64,000 nucleotides of DNA from Chitinophaga pinensis (GCF_007896845.1 NZ_VOHS01000001.1:1-64000), one strand, 5' to 3'. Shown: positions 45,838-55,687, counted from the first letter of the stretch. Notes: generated by a model not told the origin, from the letters alone. Numbers and translations are program-made.

Positions 45838-46607
45838 CACCTCTTGTAATAGCAGGACATACCTTTTCTTCCCGCCTGTTCACAGGTACCGGTAAATTCT
45901 CCTCTTTAAATCTAATGGAAGAGGCCTTACTTGAATCGGGATCAGAACTGGTTACCGTGGCCCTGAAAAGGGTAGATGTGCATAGTCAGTCAGACGATAT
46001 GCTGCAGCATATTCATCATCCGCAGCTAAAATTATTGCCCAATACTTCCGGCGTCAGAACAGCGAAGGAAGCGGTGTATGCAGCGCAGCTGGCCAGAGAA
46101 GCACTGGAAACAAACTGGCTGAAATTAGAGATACATCCTGATCCACGGTATTTACTACCCGATCCGATAGAAACGCTGAAAGCAGCAGAAGAGCTGGTAA
46201 AACTCGGCTTTATCGTATTGCCTTATGTACATGCAGATCCGGTACTCTGTAAGCGTCTCGAAGAAGCAGGTGCGGCAGCAGTGATGCCACTTGGCGCACC
46301 GATAGGCAGTAACAAAGGCTTGAAAACAATCGACTTTTTAGAAATCATCATTGAACAGAGCAATGTACCTGTAGTGGTGGACGCTGGTATTGGTAGTCCA
46401 TCAGATGCAGCGAAAGCCATGGAAATAGGCGCAGACGCTGTATTGGTGAATACGGCTATTGCGGTAGCAAAAGACCCGGTACTGATGGCAGGTGCTTTCA
46501 GACAGGCAGTAATTGCCGGCAGACAGGCATATGAGGCAGGACTACCTGCTATACGCCGGGAAGCAGCTGCTTCCAGTCCGCTGATAGGGTTCCTTGATGA
46601 AGTATAA
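45834..46607 (+). CDS. thiG: Thiazole synthase ThiG
   Basis: Builds the thiazole phosphate ring from DXP, ThiS-thiocarboxylate and dehydroglycine. The 257-residue TIM barrel shows [50 protein letters not shown] (Schiff-base lysine region), [14 protein letters not shown] and [20 protein letters not shown]. It starts inside the thiE stop region (ATGA) and is followed 11 bases on by its partner ThiH. Confidence 0.95.
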   Translation: MTPLVIAGHTFSSRLFTGTGKFSSLNLMEEALLESGSELVTVALKRVDVHSQSDDMLQHIHHPQLKLLPNTSGVRTAKEAVYAAQLAREALETNWLKLEIHPDPRYLLPDPIETLKAAEELVKLGFIVLPYVHADPVLCKRLEEAGAAAVMPLGAPIGSNKGLKTIDFLEIIIEQSNVPVVVDAGIGSPSDAAKAMEIGADAVLVNTAIAVAKDPVLMAGAFRQAVIAGRQAYEAGLPAIRREAAASSPLIGFLDEV

Positions 46608-46618
46608 ATCCATTCACT

Positions 46619-47728
46619 ATGTCAGGATTCAAAGAGATTTTTGACCAGCATGACTGGGACGATATAAAAGCGTCTATCTACGGCAAAACAGCCCGTGATG
46701 TGGAAGCTGCGTTGCATAGCAACAGGCGTACACTGGAAGACTTTAAAGCACTGATATCACCAGCTGCCGCACCTTATCTGGAACAGATGGCGCAGCTAAG
46801 CAGGAAGTTAACACAACGGCGCTTTGGCAATACGATGCAACTATACATACCGCTGTACCTCAGTAATGAATGTCAGAATATTTGTACGTACTGCGGATTC
46901 AGTCTGGATAATAAGATTGCCAGAAAGACGCTGAATAAGGAGGAAATACTGCGGGAAGTGGCTGTTATCAAAGCGATGGGGTATGAGCATGTACTACTGG
47001 TGACCGGAGAGGCTAATCAGACCGTAGGACTCAATTATTTTCAGGAAGCACTGGAAATTATCCGGCCGCATTTTGCAAATATTTCTATGGAGGTACAACC
47101 TATGGATGAAGCGGACTATGCAGCATTGAAGCCATATGGTTTACATGGCGTACTTGTTTATCAGGAGACCTATCATCAGGCAGATTATAAGTTACACCAT
47201 CCAAAAGGTAAAAAATCGAATTTTTATTACCGTCTGGAGACACCTGACAGATTGGGCAGGGCGGGTATTCACAAAATGGGATTGGGTGTGCTGATAGGGC
47301 TGGAGGACTGGCGTACAGACAGTTTCTTTACGGCTTTGCATCTGCAGTATCTGGAAAAGACTTACTGGCAGACAAAATACAGCATTTCATTTCCAAGGTT
47401 GCGTCCTTGTTCAGGAGGCTTACCTCCTAAAGTGGAAATGAACGACCGCGAACTGGTTCAACTGATCTGTGCCTACCGTCTGCTGGATCAGGAAGTGGAA
47501 TTAAGCCTTTCTACGCGCGAAACGCCAAGGTTCCGGGACAATGTTATCAAACTGGGCATTACAGCGCTTAGTGCGGGCTCTAAAACGAATCCGGGGGGGT
47601 ATGCAACCGATCTGTCTTCATTGGAACAGTTTGAGATTTCGGACGATCGTAGTCCGGCGAGCATCAGTGGCATGCTACGGGCGCAGGGATTTGAGCCGGT
47701 GTGGAAGGATTGGGATGAAGGATACTAA
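46619..47728 (+). CDS. thiH: 2-iminoacetate synthase ThiH
   Basis: A radical-SAM tyrosine lyase that provides dehydroglycine to ThiG. The 369-residue protein carries the CxxxCxxC cluster motif at Cys85, Cys89 and Cys92 (CQNICTYCGF). Other family segments are LLVTGEANQTVGL, GVLVYQETYH, DRLGRAGIHKMGLGVLIGL and SAGSKTNPGGYA near the end. It is the last gene of the operon; the terminator follows 26 bases after the stop. Confidence 0.95.
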   Translation: MSGFKEIFDQHDWDDIKASIYGKTARDVEAALHSNRRTLEDFKALISPAAAPYLEQMAQLSRKLTQRRFGNTMQLYIPLYLSNECQNICTYCGFSLDNKIARKTLNKEEILREVAVIKAMGYEHVLLVTGEANQTVGLNYFQEALEIIRPHFANISMEVQPMDEADYAALKPYGLHGVLVYQETYHQADYKLHHPKGKKSNFYYRLETPDRLGRAGIHKMGLGVLIGLEDWRTDSFFTALHLQYLEKTYWQTKYSISFPRLRPCSGGLPPKVEMNDRELVQLICAYRLLDQEVELSLSTRETPRFRDNVIKLGITALSAGSKTNPGGYATDLSSLEQFEISDDRSPASISGMLRAQGFEPVWKDWDEGY

Positions 47729-47754
47729 AGGATATTAAGGGTATTAAACAAGGT

Positions 47755-47778
47755 CAGCCCCGCTATTCGGCGGGGCTG
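47755..47778 (+). terminator. Terminator of the thiamine operon
   Basis: CAGCCCCGC and GCGGGGCTG with a TATTCG loop, followed by TGAATTTT. Confidence 0.85.
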
Positions 47779-47837
47779 TGAATTTTACCTAAATCCATTA
47801 CTGAAATTTGTTACTTATAGAGATAAGTAGCCGCTTA

Positions 47838-47860
47838 ATCTTACATTTCAAATGTAAGAT
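47838..47860. promoter_or_regulatory. Perfect 11-bp palindrome
   Basis: ATCTTACATTT, C, AAATGTAAGAT in the gap between the convergent thiamine operon and PA2169-like gene. It could be a hairpin or a dimer-binding site; no gene starts there. Confidence 0.45.
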
Positions 47861-47935
47861 GCTCATAATGAACAACCACGTTGCAAGCAATTTTGAACAA
47901 AAAGAACAACGTTATTCAAAATGAACGGCGGTTCA

Positions 47936-48397
47936 TCAGTGAGGGATCTTTTCCAGATCCCTGTAAGTTCTTACGGTCTCCCTTGAACTTCTGAGCGCAC
48001 CTTTCTGGTTAGCGATCAATTCTCTGACGCTATAAGGCATCGGAATGCTTGAACGTAATATCTCCTCATAGGTCCGCTGTGCGGCAGATTCTCCGTACTC
48101 GCAGGAGGAGAGGATGGAATGACGGTCGTGACCGGAAAAAGTGGCTTTCACATCCATCCATGTTCTGTAGATCTTTCCGTAGATGGTAGAATGCCCCTGC
48201 GTCTCTTCACCGTTTTCGATCAATAATTTATTCAGCTGTTCTGTATATGTATTACTTTCTTCTGCCATTCTTTGAAACAGGGCTTTCAGGTCTGCATCAT
48301 CGGTCTGATCAATTGCCTTTCTATATCCTTCCACGCGATCACGATTGATCCTGACCAGGTCATTCAGGGCTTCCAACAATTTTTCATTGAGTTGCAT
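47936..48397 (-). CDS. PA2169-family four-helix-bundle protein (DUF2383)
   Basis: A 153-residue all-helical protein with NEKLLEALNDLVRINRDRVE, FQRMAEESNTYTEQL, TFSGHDRHSILSSCEYGE and ERTYEEIL-like AAQRTYEEILRSS. This is the ferritin-like fold of the PA2169/DUF2383 family, usually associated with stress or general stationary-phase response and sometimes metal binding. It is cytoplasmic, with no partner on its strand. The downstream lmo0937-type gene is also of a stress-linked kind. Confidence 0.85.
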   Translation of the reverse strand: MQLNEKLLEALNDLVRINRDRVEGYRKAIDQTDDADLKALFQRMAEESNTYTEQLNKLLIENGEETQGHSTIYGKIYRTWMDVKATFSGHDRHSILSSCEYGESAAQRTYEEILRSSIPMPYSVRELIANQKGALRSSRETVRTYRDLEKIPH

Positions 48398-48709
48398 GAT
48401 AGTAGGTTTTTAAATAATTCTATGATGATTATATATATGAAAGGAGGGGTTCAAAATATGACCAGTTCTCTGCATTCAACAGCGGCGGGGTTCACAGCTG
48501 TTTGTGCTTCGCACGCTGACGGACATTTTGCCCTTGCTGTGGAATACGTTCCACACGAAAAACAGGTGCTGAATTAATGGCACGCATTCGTAACACAAGA
48601 GAAAGATACCTGAAAATGCCTATAAATACTGGGCTTCCCGGGTATCAGGGACCATTAACACTATCTGGCATAAATTTTCTATTTACAATTTTAACCAAAT
48701 CTTTTTGAT
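48398..48709. other. Gap with a possible tiny ORF
   Basis: About 310 bp. An ATG at 48458 begins a 39-residue frame (to 48577) preceded by AAAGGAGGGG, a Shine-Dalgarno-like stretch. The product (MTSSLHSTAAGFTAVCASHA...) resembles nothing I know, so I do not call it a gene. The rest should hold divergent promoters. Confidence 0.3.
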
Positions 48710-48862
48710 ATGAACGGCTTACTTTATTTAATCGCAGTTATTCTGATTATCGGATGGGTTCTGGGTGCGTTTGTTTACTCCGCTGGCGGTCTTATACATG
48801 CACTGCTGGTATTGGCAATTATCGCTATTCTTGTAAATATAATACGCGGCCGGGCAGTTTAA
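48710..48862 (+). CDS. lmo0937-family small membrane protein
   Basis: A 50-residue protein too short for many ORF callers: MNGLLYLIAVILIIGWVLGA, then FVYSAGGLIHALLVLAIIAI and LVNIIRGRAV. Two hydrophobic helices with a glycine hinge (YSAGGLIH) and a basic end are the signature of the lmo0937 family, found widely and usually induced by envelope or osmotic stress. The leader ATCTTTTTGAT is AT-rich, as usual for this phylum. Confidence 0.88.
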   Translation: MNGLLYLIAVILIIGWVLGAFVYSAGGLIHALLVLAIIAILVNIIRGRAV

Positions 48863-48898
48863 GCCAGGCAACCAAGCTCCATTGTGTGAAAGGTAATT

Positions 48899-48951
48899 AA
48901 TCGTACTGAAATGAGATAGACACTCTTACCAGTACGATTGATTGCCTTTTT
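48899..48951 (+). terminator. Terminator after the lmo0937-like gene
   Basis: AATCGTACTG and CAGTACGATT, 21-base loop, then GATTGCCTTTTTG. Confidence 0.65.
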
Positions 48952-49245
48952 GTAATTTAACGAAAATCAGCCACAGTCAAGCACTCTAATAGAATAATAT
49001 TTTAGCAGAATTAAAAACCGGATAGATTTATACCCCGTATATCCAATCAGACGCACCTGTGTGATCCGGAAGCATGTGGTGTTTCAGCTCTCGCGAAGCT
49101 TTCAATTTTTAGCATCTTATTTATTTTAATTACTCATTCTCGGTTAACCAACCACGTATAAGTTTTCATTCACGCTAAAACTCATTTTATGTTTATACGG
49201 AAAACCCGCTCCGTGACCAGCAATGGTAAGGAGGAAGGTATTGCC
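48952..49245. other. Leader region of the ferritin-like pair
   Basis: Nearly 300 bp with no supported gene. An in-frame ATG at 49189 would extend the next protein by 19 residues but lies before the Shine-Dalgarno-like AAGGAGGAAGG at 49225-49235. Confidence 0.4.
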
Positions 49246-49902
49246 ATGCCCAATGTACATCGTCGTACATTCCTCAAATACGCTGGTTTGGGAGCTGCTG
49301 TTATCACTGCCGGATCATTAGCAGGCTGTAGCAGTGAAGATGGTGGTGGTGACGTCGCACCAGGTACCGGAGTAAGTTTAGGTACAGGTGACTTTGCGGT
49401 GTTAAACTACGCCTTCGCATTGGAACAACTGGAAGCTGCTTTTTATACACAGGTCGTAGCTACTCCATACACAGGTATTTCAGATGTAGAACGCACCTTT
49501 CTCACTGACATACGTAATCATGAAATAGCGCACCGGGAATTCTTCCGTAAGGCGCTTGGTACAAATGCAATACCTAATCTGATGGTAGATTTCTCCACCA
49601 TTGATTTTACCAGCAGAGATAAAGTACTCGCTGCTGCAAAGACTTTCGAAGATCTGGGTGTTGCGGCCTACAACGGAGCAGGTAAATTTATCACTACCCC
49701 CAACTATCTGGTGCTCGCTGGCAAAATAGTATCTGTTGAGGCAAGACATGCCGCATTGATCAGGGACCTTATCAGTAACGGTTCGTTCGCATCTGATGCA
49801 GACTCCAACGGATTAGATTTCGCGAAAACGCCGCAGGATGTATTTGCAGCCGCCAAGGTGTATATCAAGACAGAGATCGATGCCAATACATTGCCAAAGT
49901 AA
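49246..49902 (+). CDS. Tat-exported ferritin-like lipoprotein
   Basis: I start at ATG 49246, where an AAGGAGG stretch lies ~14 bases upstream and the protein begins MPNVHRRTFLKYAGLGAAVI. Arg6-Arg7-Thr-Phe-Leu-Lys is a twin-arginine signal, and LAGC (Cys28) is a lipobox, so it is exported folded and probably lipid-anchored. The domain has FALEQLEAAFYTQVV, NHEIAHREFFRKAL and VEARHAALIRDLI, with the E...ExxH pattern of ferritin-like (DUF4439/ferritin-2) proteins that may bind a di-metal centre. It pairs with the next gene. Confidence 0.82.
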   Translation: MPNVHRRTFLKYAGLGAAVITAGSLAGCSSEDGGGDVAPGTGVSLGTGDFAVLNYAFALEQLEAAFYTQVVATPYTGISDVERTFLTDIRNHEIAHREFFRKALGTNAIPNLMVDFSTIDFTSRDKVLAAAKTFEDLGVAAYNGAGKFITTPNYLVLAGKIVSVEARHAALIRDLISNGSFASDADSNGLDFAKTPQDVFAAAKVYIKTEIDANTLPK

Positions 49903-49934
49903 GGGCTACATTCCTCATTGTAAAACTGATCAAC

Positions 49935-50762
49935 ATGAATCTTCAAAATATATTCTCTGAACTGGAAAAACAGGACGCAGAATTATCCGGACGTCTTGAT
50001 ACGCGCAGGGACGCGATGAAGCAATTCCGGAATATAGGCCGTGTACTGGCATTATCAGCTATTCCGCTTGCATTAGGTAGTATGTTGAAAAAAGCCTACG
50101 GACGGACCCCTCAGGATGTATTAGCCGTACTGAATTATGCGCTTACGCTGGAATACCTGGAAGCAGAATTTTATGCGACCGCAATTACCAAAACGTCTCT
50201 CTTCCCCACACCGGCAGCATTAGCGGCATTTACCACTATCGCCAATCATGAAGCAGCACACGTAGCGTTGTTAAAAAGCGCTATCAGTGGCGCTGGCGGA
50301 ACGCCTGTTACCAAACCTACCTTCGACTTTGCCGGAGGATCACTTAACCTGCCTACATTCACGGACTATCCAACACTGTTAACTGTTGCACAGGCATTTG
50401 AAGATACCGGTGTAAGAGCTTATAAAGGAAAGGCCACTGTACTAATGGAAAATCCGGCTGTGCTCACCGTAGCCTTACAAATCCATTCCGTAGAAGCACG
50501 TCATGCAGCGCACTTACGCTATATGCGCAGAAATCTTGCATCAGCTCCGCAACCGGCATTGAAACCATGGATCACCAATGCAGAGAACAATGTAGCGATC
50601 ATTCAACCGGTATATGCAGGAGAAGACACTGATGTACAGGCAGGTATAACCATTACCGGTATTGCTACCGAAGTCAATAAAGCCGCTGCTACAGAAGCCT
50701 TTGATGAATTCCTGACGGAAGACGCTGTACTTGCTATTGCAGGAAACTTCATCAAAAAATAA
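49935..50762 (+). CDS. Ferritin-like domain protein
   Basis: A 275-residue paralogue of the preceding protein. Its N-terminal part includes a TRRDAMKQF stretch before a hydrophobic segment (VLALSAIPLALGS), a weak Tat-like signal that may target it to the periplasm. The ferritin-like core has ALTLEYLEAEFYATAI, NHEAAHVALLKSAI and VEARHAAHLRYM, matching the sister gene in order and spacing. The two genes are 32 bases apart and are closed by one terminator, so they probably form a heteromer or redundant pair. Metal binding is inferred. Confidence 0.82.
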   Translation: MNLQNIFSELEKQDAELSGRLDTRRDAMKQFRNIGRVLALSAIPLALGSMLKKAYGRTPQDVLAVLNYALTLEYLEAEFYATAITKTSLFPTPAALAAFTTIANHEAAHVALLKSAISGAGGTPVTKPTFDFAGGSLNLPTFTDYPTLLTVAQAFEDTGVRAYKGKATVLMENPAVLTVALQIHSVEARHAAHLRYMRRNLASAPQPALKPWITNAENNVAIIQPVYAGEDTDVQAGITITGIATEVNKAAATEAFDEFLTEDAVLAIAGNFIKK

Positions 50763-50816
50763 TGTCTTACCGTTCAATATCACGTGGGAAAATAACCACA
50801 AAAAGGTGTCACATAG

Positions 50817-50852
50817 GGAATCCTTCTGCAAAAGCAGAGGGGTTCCTTGTTT
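50817..50852 (+). terminator. Terminator after the ferritin-like pair
   Basis: GGAATCCTTCTGC and GCAGAGGGGTTCC pair with small mismatches around AAAA, followed by TTGTTTTC. Confidence 0.7.
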
Positions 50853-50860
50853 TCATTCGC

Positions 50861-50868
50861 TACTTTTG
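50861..50868 (+). promoter_or_regulatory. -7 element of the phytase-like gene
   Basis: TACTTTTG fits TAnnTTTG. The start would be near 50874, so translation must begin at a later Met (50883 or 50895), not at the first open-frame ATG (50847). Confidence 0.5.
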
Positions 50869-50894
50869 CAGACATGCAAAAAATGCGTCTGTCT

Positions 50895-52025
50895 ATGAGA
50901 AAATTATTACTATTGGCTGTCTTACTGGGAGGCTGTACCGCCGCGAAAAAGACGGCTGTTACTGAAGCGCCGGTACCGGCTATTTCATCCCTAAAGCTAT
51001 TGCATAAGTATGTAGTGCCTTACAACAGGCAATTCAACCGTACAACAATAGGAGGATTATCGGGCATAGATTACGATACCGCCCGTAATGTGTATTATAT
51101 TATCTCTGACGACAGGTCAGAACACCAGCCAGCCAGATTTTATACCGTTCAGATACCTTTGCCCGGTAAGGCTGGGGACAGTGTGATTTTTAAGGACGTT
51201 ACTTCCCTGCGCATGCGGAACGGAAATGTATATCCTTCCAACGCTGAATTTGCACCCGATCCGGAAGCTATGCGTTATAATCCGCATACCAGAAGGCTGA
51301 TATGGAGCAGTGAAGGGGAGAGGCTGCTTTCTCCTACCGGGTATGTTATTAATGATCCCGGCGTTTATGAAATTGACGTGAACGGGTTGATGCAGGATAG
51401 TTTTCCCCTACCGGAACAATTCCATATGCATGCTTCCGAAAGTGGTCCAAGACGCAACGGTGTATTTGAGGGAATAGGCATTACTCCTAACGGACAATAT
51501 CTGTTTGTCAGTTTGGAAGAGCCCCGTTATGAAGACGGTCCGAGAGCTGATCTGAAAGATACCAGCGCATTTGTACGACTGATCAGATATGACATGAAAA
51601 GCCGTAAACCAATTGCTCAATATGCTTATAAACTTGAGCCAGTTGCTCACGAGCCTATACCAGCCAATGACTTTCGTGTAAATGGTATTTCAGACATCAT
51701 TGCATTGTCGGCAGACAAACTGTTGGTAATGGAACGTTCTTTCTCCAGTGGTATAAAGAATAACACGATCAGAGTTTATACTGTGGAAATACCAAATGCT
51801 ACTAATATCAACAATATTACCTCGTTAAAAGCAACTAAAAACTTTATACCCGTAAAGAAGACACTATTATTGAATTTTGACGATCTACATACCTATATAG
51901 ACAATGTTGAGGGTATGACTTTGGGTCCGGTATTACCAAATGGACACAGGAGTATGATATTTGTAGCAGACAATAACTTTGACAAAAGAGAAGAAACACA
52001 ATTCTTTATATTTGAAGTAGAGTAG
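50895..52025 (+). CDS. Esterase-like/phytase-like lipoprotein
   Basis: A lipoprotein of ~376 residues starting MRKLLLLAVLLGGCTAAKK (Cys14). It belongs to the esterase-like activity of phytase family. Motifs seen are GGLSGIDYDTARNVYYIISD, PDPEAMRYNPHTRRLIWSSE, GVFEGIGITPNGQYLFVSLE and the C-terminal NVEGMTLGPVLPNGHRSMIF. These form a beta-propeller that may hydrolyse phosphoesters or lipids. Start chosen from the promoter and the lipobox. A terminator follows. Confidence 0.85.
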   Translation: MRKLLLLAVLLGGCTAAKKTAVTEAPVPAISSLKLLHKYVVPYNRQFNRTTIGGLSGIDYDTARNVYYIISDDRSEHQPARFYTVQIPLPGKAGDSVIFKDVTSLRMRNGNVYPSNAEFAPDPEAMRYNPHTRRLIWSSEGERLLSPTGYVINDPGVYEIDVNGLMQDSFPLPEQFHMHASESGPRRNGVFEGIGITPNGQYLFVSLEEPRYEDGPRADLKDTSAFVRLIRYDMKSRKPIAQYAYKLEPVAHEPIPANDFRVNGISDIIALSADKLLVMERSFSSGIKNNTIRVYTVEIPNATNINNITSLKATKNFIPVKKTLLLNFDDLHTYIDNVEGMTLGPVLPNGHRSMIFVADNNFDKREETQFFIFEVE

Positions 52026-52060
52026 AAGGATACTATTTTATCATTAATCATAAAATTTGA

Positions 52061-52097
52061 AGGAAAGTACGCCAAAATGCTACTTTCCTTTTTTTTG
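52061..52097 (+). terminator. Terminator after the phytase-like gene
   Basis: AGGAAAGTA and TACTTTCCT around CGCCAAAATGC, then T8. Confidence 0.85.
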
Positions 52098-52501
52098 TTT
52101 TTACAGGTCAGTTTCTCATATTTGTAGTCAGGCCACAAAATCCGGCTTGTAGTCACTACCACGGCAGTTTCCACGACAGGAAAAGTTTTTTGCAAAAACG
52201 TTTTACTTTACTTAAAAAATATTATACTTTTAACGCGAGCTTAACATACTAAGGAACCGAAATCGTATCTAAAACTTAACTATTGAAGTAAAAGCAAATT
52301 CCGAAAACGTTATAGAATCATCAATTATTTACTGTAGCTTATTCCTTATCCCACGGATATCGATCAGCATTCAATTTTATTTCATTACAGAGCCACGTAA
52401 AATAATGATGTAGTGTAGTTGTCTATTATCTGATCTCAGGAACGCATATGCGGACGAAAGTTTGCATGGCCAGCCAATCTATTCTCTAAAACCTCCAGAA
52501 T
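52098..52501. other. Regulatory gap before the SusC gene
   Basis: About 400 bp with no supported gene. It should carry the susC promoter; a TACTTTTA element (TAnnTTTA) lies at 52226-52233, which is weak. No sigma/anti-sigma or SusR-like regulator gene is present. Confidence 0.4.
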
Positions 52502-55500
52502 ATGAAGTCTAAATTCACACGTTTCATGAGGATTGCTGTGCAAGGAACATTAGCATTGCTAATGACATTGCAGGCGTTCTCACAAAGCCGGAAGATCTCC
52601 GGAAAAGTCCTCGACAACCGGGACAATTCGCCTCTCCCCGGGGTTTCTGTACAAATTAAAGGCACGGCGACTGGTACACAAACAAAAGCAGATGGTACGT
52701 ATAGTATAGATGCTCCAGGTGGAAGTACGATCGTGTTCTCCTTCATTGGCTATCTGCCACAGGAGAAGGTGGTTAATGGCGCCAGCACCATTAACGTCAG
52801 CATGTCCTCTGACGTAAAATCACTTCAGGACGTAGTAGTAGTAGGTTATGGTACCCAGAGACGTTCTGATCTGACGGGTTCCGTAGCATCTGTTAAAACC
52901 GCTCAGCTGGAAGAAAGGCCGGCAGCATCTGTGAATCAGGCGCTGGCAGGCAGAATTCCGGGCGTACAGGTTAATACCAACTCCGGTCGTCCGGGTGGTC
53001 AGACTAACGTACGTATCCGCGGTTTCAGCTCCATCAACACAACCAGTAACCCTCTCTATGTAATCGATGGAGTAGTAATTCCGGTAGGTGCGCAGACGCA
53101 GAACAGTAATGCTATCGACTTCCTCAACCCGAATGAAATCGCTTCCGTGGAAGTATTGAAAGATGCATCTTCTACTGCGATCTATGGTGCGAGAGGTGCG
53201 AATGGTGTTATTCTCGTTACTACTAAAAGAGGTAATGCGAGCGGCAGCCGTGTCACTTATGACGCAGGTCTGTCTTATAACATTCCCGGACCTCACAGAG
53301 TAGAAATGCTCAATGCAAGAGAATATATGCAGGTAGAAGACCTGGCCTGGAAAAACGCTGAGATCTATGATCCGGTGGGTTGGGCTGCAGGTAACTACGT
53401 GTCAAAAGATCCAAAGATCAAGCGTGCAAACCCACTGTTGTTCGACAGCAATGGTAATCCATTGTACGATACTGACTGGTTCAAAGAATCAGTACAGAAA
53501 AAAGTATCTCACAGCCATCAGCTGGGCTTCACCGGTGGTGATGAAAACAGCCAGTTCGGTCTCTTCCTGGGTTACAGAAATGACCAGGGTCTGCTCCTGA
53601 ATTCTTATCTGAAAAGATATTCCGCACGCTTTACTTTCGATAGCCAAATGAAACCATGGCTGAAAGTGGGTGGTTCACTGGGTTATACCAATCAGGATGA
53701 AAACCTGGTAGATATCGGTACCGGTGGTCTGAACTCCGTACGTATGATTACAGAAGCACTGCCTTTCCTGCCTGTAAAAATGCCGGACGGTACATACAGC
53801 AATAACAAACTGTATCCCGGTGCTGAAGGTGGTTCTAATCCTGTTCACATCCTGACTGATCGTAAATACGTTCTCCAGACACAGAACGTGCTGGGTAATG
53901 CTTACGCAACGATCTCTCTGGCGAAAGGCCTGGAATTCCGTTCCGTAGTGGGAGCTAACGTAGTAACACGTGGCAGGAACGAGTGGAACGGCCGCTCCCT
54001 GCTGGATATCTCCGCAACTCAGAAAGGTATTGCTATCGTAGCAAATGACAGAGAAACTTACTGGTCTTTTGAGAACTACCTGACCTATAACAAACGTTTC
54101 AATCAGGTACACTCCATCAGTGCACTTGCTGGTCTTGGATGGCAGAAAGATAACATCTTTGGTTTCAACGTACGTGGTGAGAACTTCTCTACCGACTACT
54201 TCCAGACCAACAGTATCGGTTCAGCAGGTCTGATCCCTTCTTCCGGTGCTGGTTCACGTAACCTGGGATTTGCATTTAACTCCTACTTCGGTCGCGTAAA
54301 CTATAGCTACAAAGACAAATACTTAGCAACTATTACAGGCCGTGTGGATGGTTCTTCCAAATTCGGTCCTAACAATAAATATGCGATCTTCCCATCTGGT
54401 GCATTGGCATGGCGTGTGTCTGAAGAGCCTTTCCTGAAAGGTAATCCGACGATCTCTACCCTGAAACTGCGTACCAGCTACGGTCTGACAGGTAACTCTG
54501 AGATCGATCCATATAGCTCTTTATCCCTGCTGGCTGCAAACAACGACTACGCTTTCCCGCTGAATGGCCAGAAAGTACAGGGTGTTGGTACAAACAGACT
54601 CGCAAACGAAGACCTCAAATGGGAAAAAACTGCACAGTATGATTTCGGTGTGGAACTGGGTCTGTTGAAAAACAGGATCTCCGTGGAAGCCGATATCTAC
54701 TACAGAAAAACAACAGACATGTTGCTCGAAGCACCGGTGCCTACTACCAGCGGTTATACCATTATCCGCAAAAACATCGGTTCTATGGAGAACAAAGGTC
54801 TTGAAATCGGTATCAACAGTGTGAACGTTGAAACAAAAGACTTCACCTGGACCTCTACCTTCAACATCTCTTTCAACAAAAATAAAATACTGGCGCTGGC
54901 AACTCCTGCTGACGTATTCGGCGTGGGTGGTCCTAACTTCACCAACCAGACGAACATCCTCCGTGTAGGGCAGCCTGTAGGTTCCTTCTGGGGTCTGGTA
55001 CGTGAAGGTACCTGGAGTACTAAAGAAGCAGCTGAAGCAGCACAGTTTAAAGACTACCGTGGTGGTAAACCAATCCTGCCTGGTGATATCAAATACCGCG
55101 ATGTCAACAACGACCATGCAATCAACGACGCTGACCGTATGATCATCGGTAATGGTAATCCTGATGGATGGGGTGGTTTCTTCAACACCTTCAAGTACAA
55201 AAACCTGGATCTGACGATTGAGTTACAGTTTGTATACGGTAACGACGTACTGAACATGACTCACCACTCCGGCGAAGACCGTACAGGTCTGGCAAACAGC
55301 TTCAAATCAGTACTGAACTACTGGACAGAAGACCACCAGAACACTGACATCGCCGCACCACGTGATCCGGCAGCCGGCTATGTAACCAACGTTGATACCC
55401 GTTGGGTTGAAAATGGTTCATTCCTGCGTGGTAGAAACCTGGGTGTGGGCTACAACTTCTCCCCAGAGTCTCTGAAAAGACTGCACCTTTCTAAACTGAG

Positions 55501-55657
55501 ACTGTATGCATCTGTTCAGAACTTCTTCCTGGTTACGAAGTTCAGTGGTAATGATCCGGAAGTTAGTACTTATACCCAGCCATTCGCACAGGGTCAGACT
55601 TTCTTCGATTATCCAAAACCAACCACGTTCCAGCTGGGCGCTAACGTTGCGTTCTAA
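52502..55657 (+). CDS. SusC/RagA TonB-dependent outer-membrane transporter
   Basis: A 1051-residue TonB-dependent channel for glycans or peptides. Signal peptide ~1-28. Residues ~30-105 form a carboxypeptidase-regulatory-like domain (GKVLDNRDNSPLPGVSVQIK). VVVVGYGTQ (111-119) follows as the TonB-box-like motif. The plug contains RIPGVQVNTNSGRPGGQTNV and RIRGFSSINTTSNPLYVIDG, and the barrel ends QLGANVAF. There is no STN domain, so it is not coupled to a FecR/sigma pair. It forms a complex with the SusD protein 24 bases downstream. Its substrate cannot be read. Confidence 0.95.
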   Translation: MKSKFTRFMRIAVQGTLALLMTLQAFSQSRKISGKVLDNRDNSPLPGVSVQIKGTATGTQTKADGTYSIDAPGGSTIVFSFIGYLPQEKVVNGASTINVSMSSDVKSLQDVVVVGYGTQRRSDLTGSVASVKTAQLEERPAASVNQALAGRIPGVQVNTNSGRPGGQTNVRIRGFSSINTTSNPLYVIDGVVIPVGAQTQNSNAIDFLNPNEIASVEVLKDASSTAIYGARGANGVILVTTKRGNASGSRVTYDAGLSYNIPGPHRVEMLNAREYMQVEDLAWKNAEIYDPVGWAAGNYVSKDPKIKRANPLLFDSNGNPLYDTDWFKESVQKKVSHSHQLGFTGGDENSQFGLFLGYRNDQGLLLNSYLKRYSARFTFDSQMKPWLKVGGSLGYTNQDENLVDIGTGGLNSVRMITEALPFLPVKMPDGTYSNNKLYPGAEGGSNPVHILTDRKYVLQTQNVLGNAYATISLAKGLEFRSVVGANVVTRGRNEWNGRSLLDISATQKGIAIVANDRETYWSFENYLTYNKRFNQVHSISALAGLGWQKDNIFGFNVRGENFSTDYFQTNSIGSAGLIPSSGAGSRNLGFAFNSYFGRVNYSYKDKYLATITGRVDGSSKFGPNNKYAIFPSGALAWRVSEEPFLKGNPTISTLKLRTSYGLTGNSEIDPYSSLSLLAANNDYAFPLNGQKVQGVGTNRLANEDLKWEKTAQYDFGVELGLLKNRISVEADIYYRKTTDMLLEAPVPTTSGYTIIRKNIGSMENKGLEIGINSVNVETKDFTWTSTFNISFNKNKILALATPADVFGVGGPNFTNQTNILRVGQPVGSFWGLVREGTWSTKEAAEAAQFKDYRGGKPILPGDIKYRDVNNDHAINDADRMIIGNGNPDGWGGFFNTFKYKNLDLTIELQFVYGNDVLNMTHHSGEDRTGLANSFKSVLNYWTEDHQNTDIAAPRDPAAGYVTNVDTRWVENGSFLRGRNLGVGYNFSPESLKRLHLSKLRLYASVQNFFLVTKFSGNDPEVSTYTQPFAQGQTFFDYPKPTTFQLGANVAF

Positions 55658-55687
55658 TCCAACATTTATCAGAAAAAAGAGATGCTC

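Noticed and set aside
48458-48577. 39-codon frame with an AGGAGG-like site
   Set aside because: Bacteroidota do not rely on such sites, the product is unrecognised and the frame is short.
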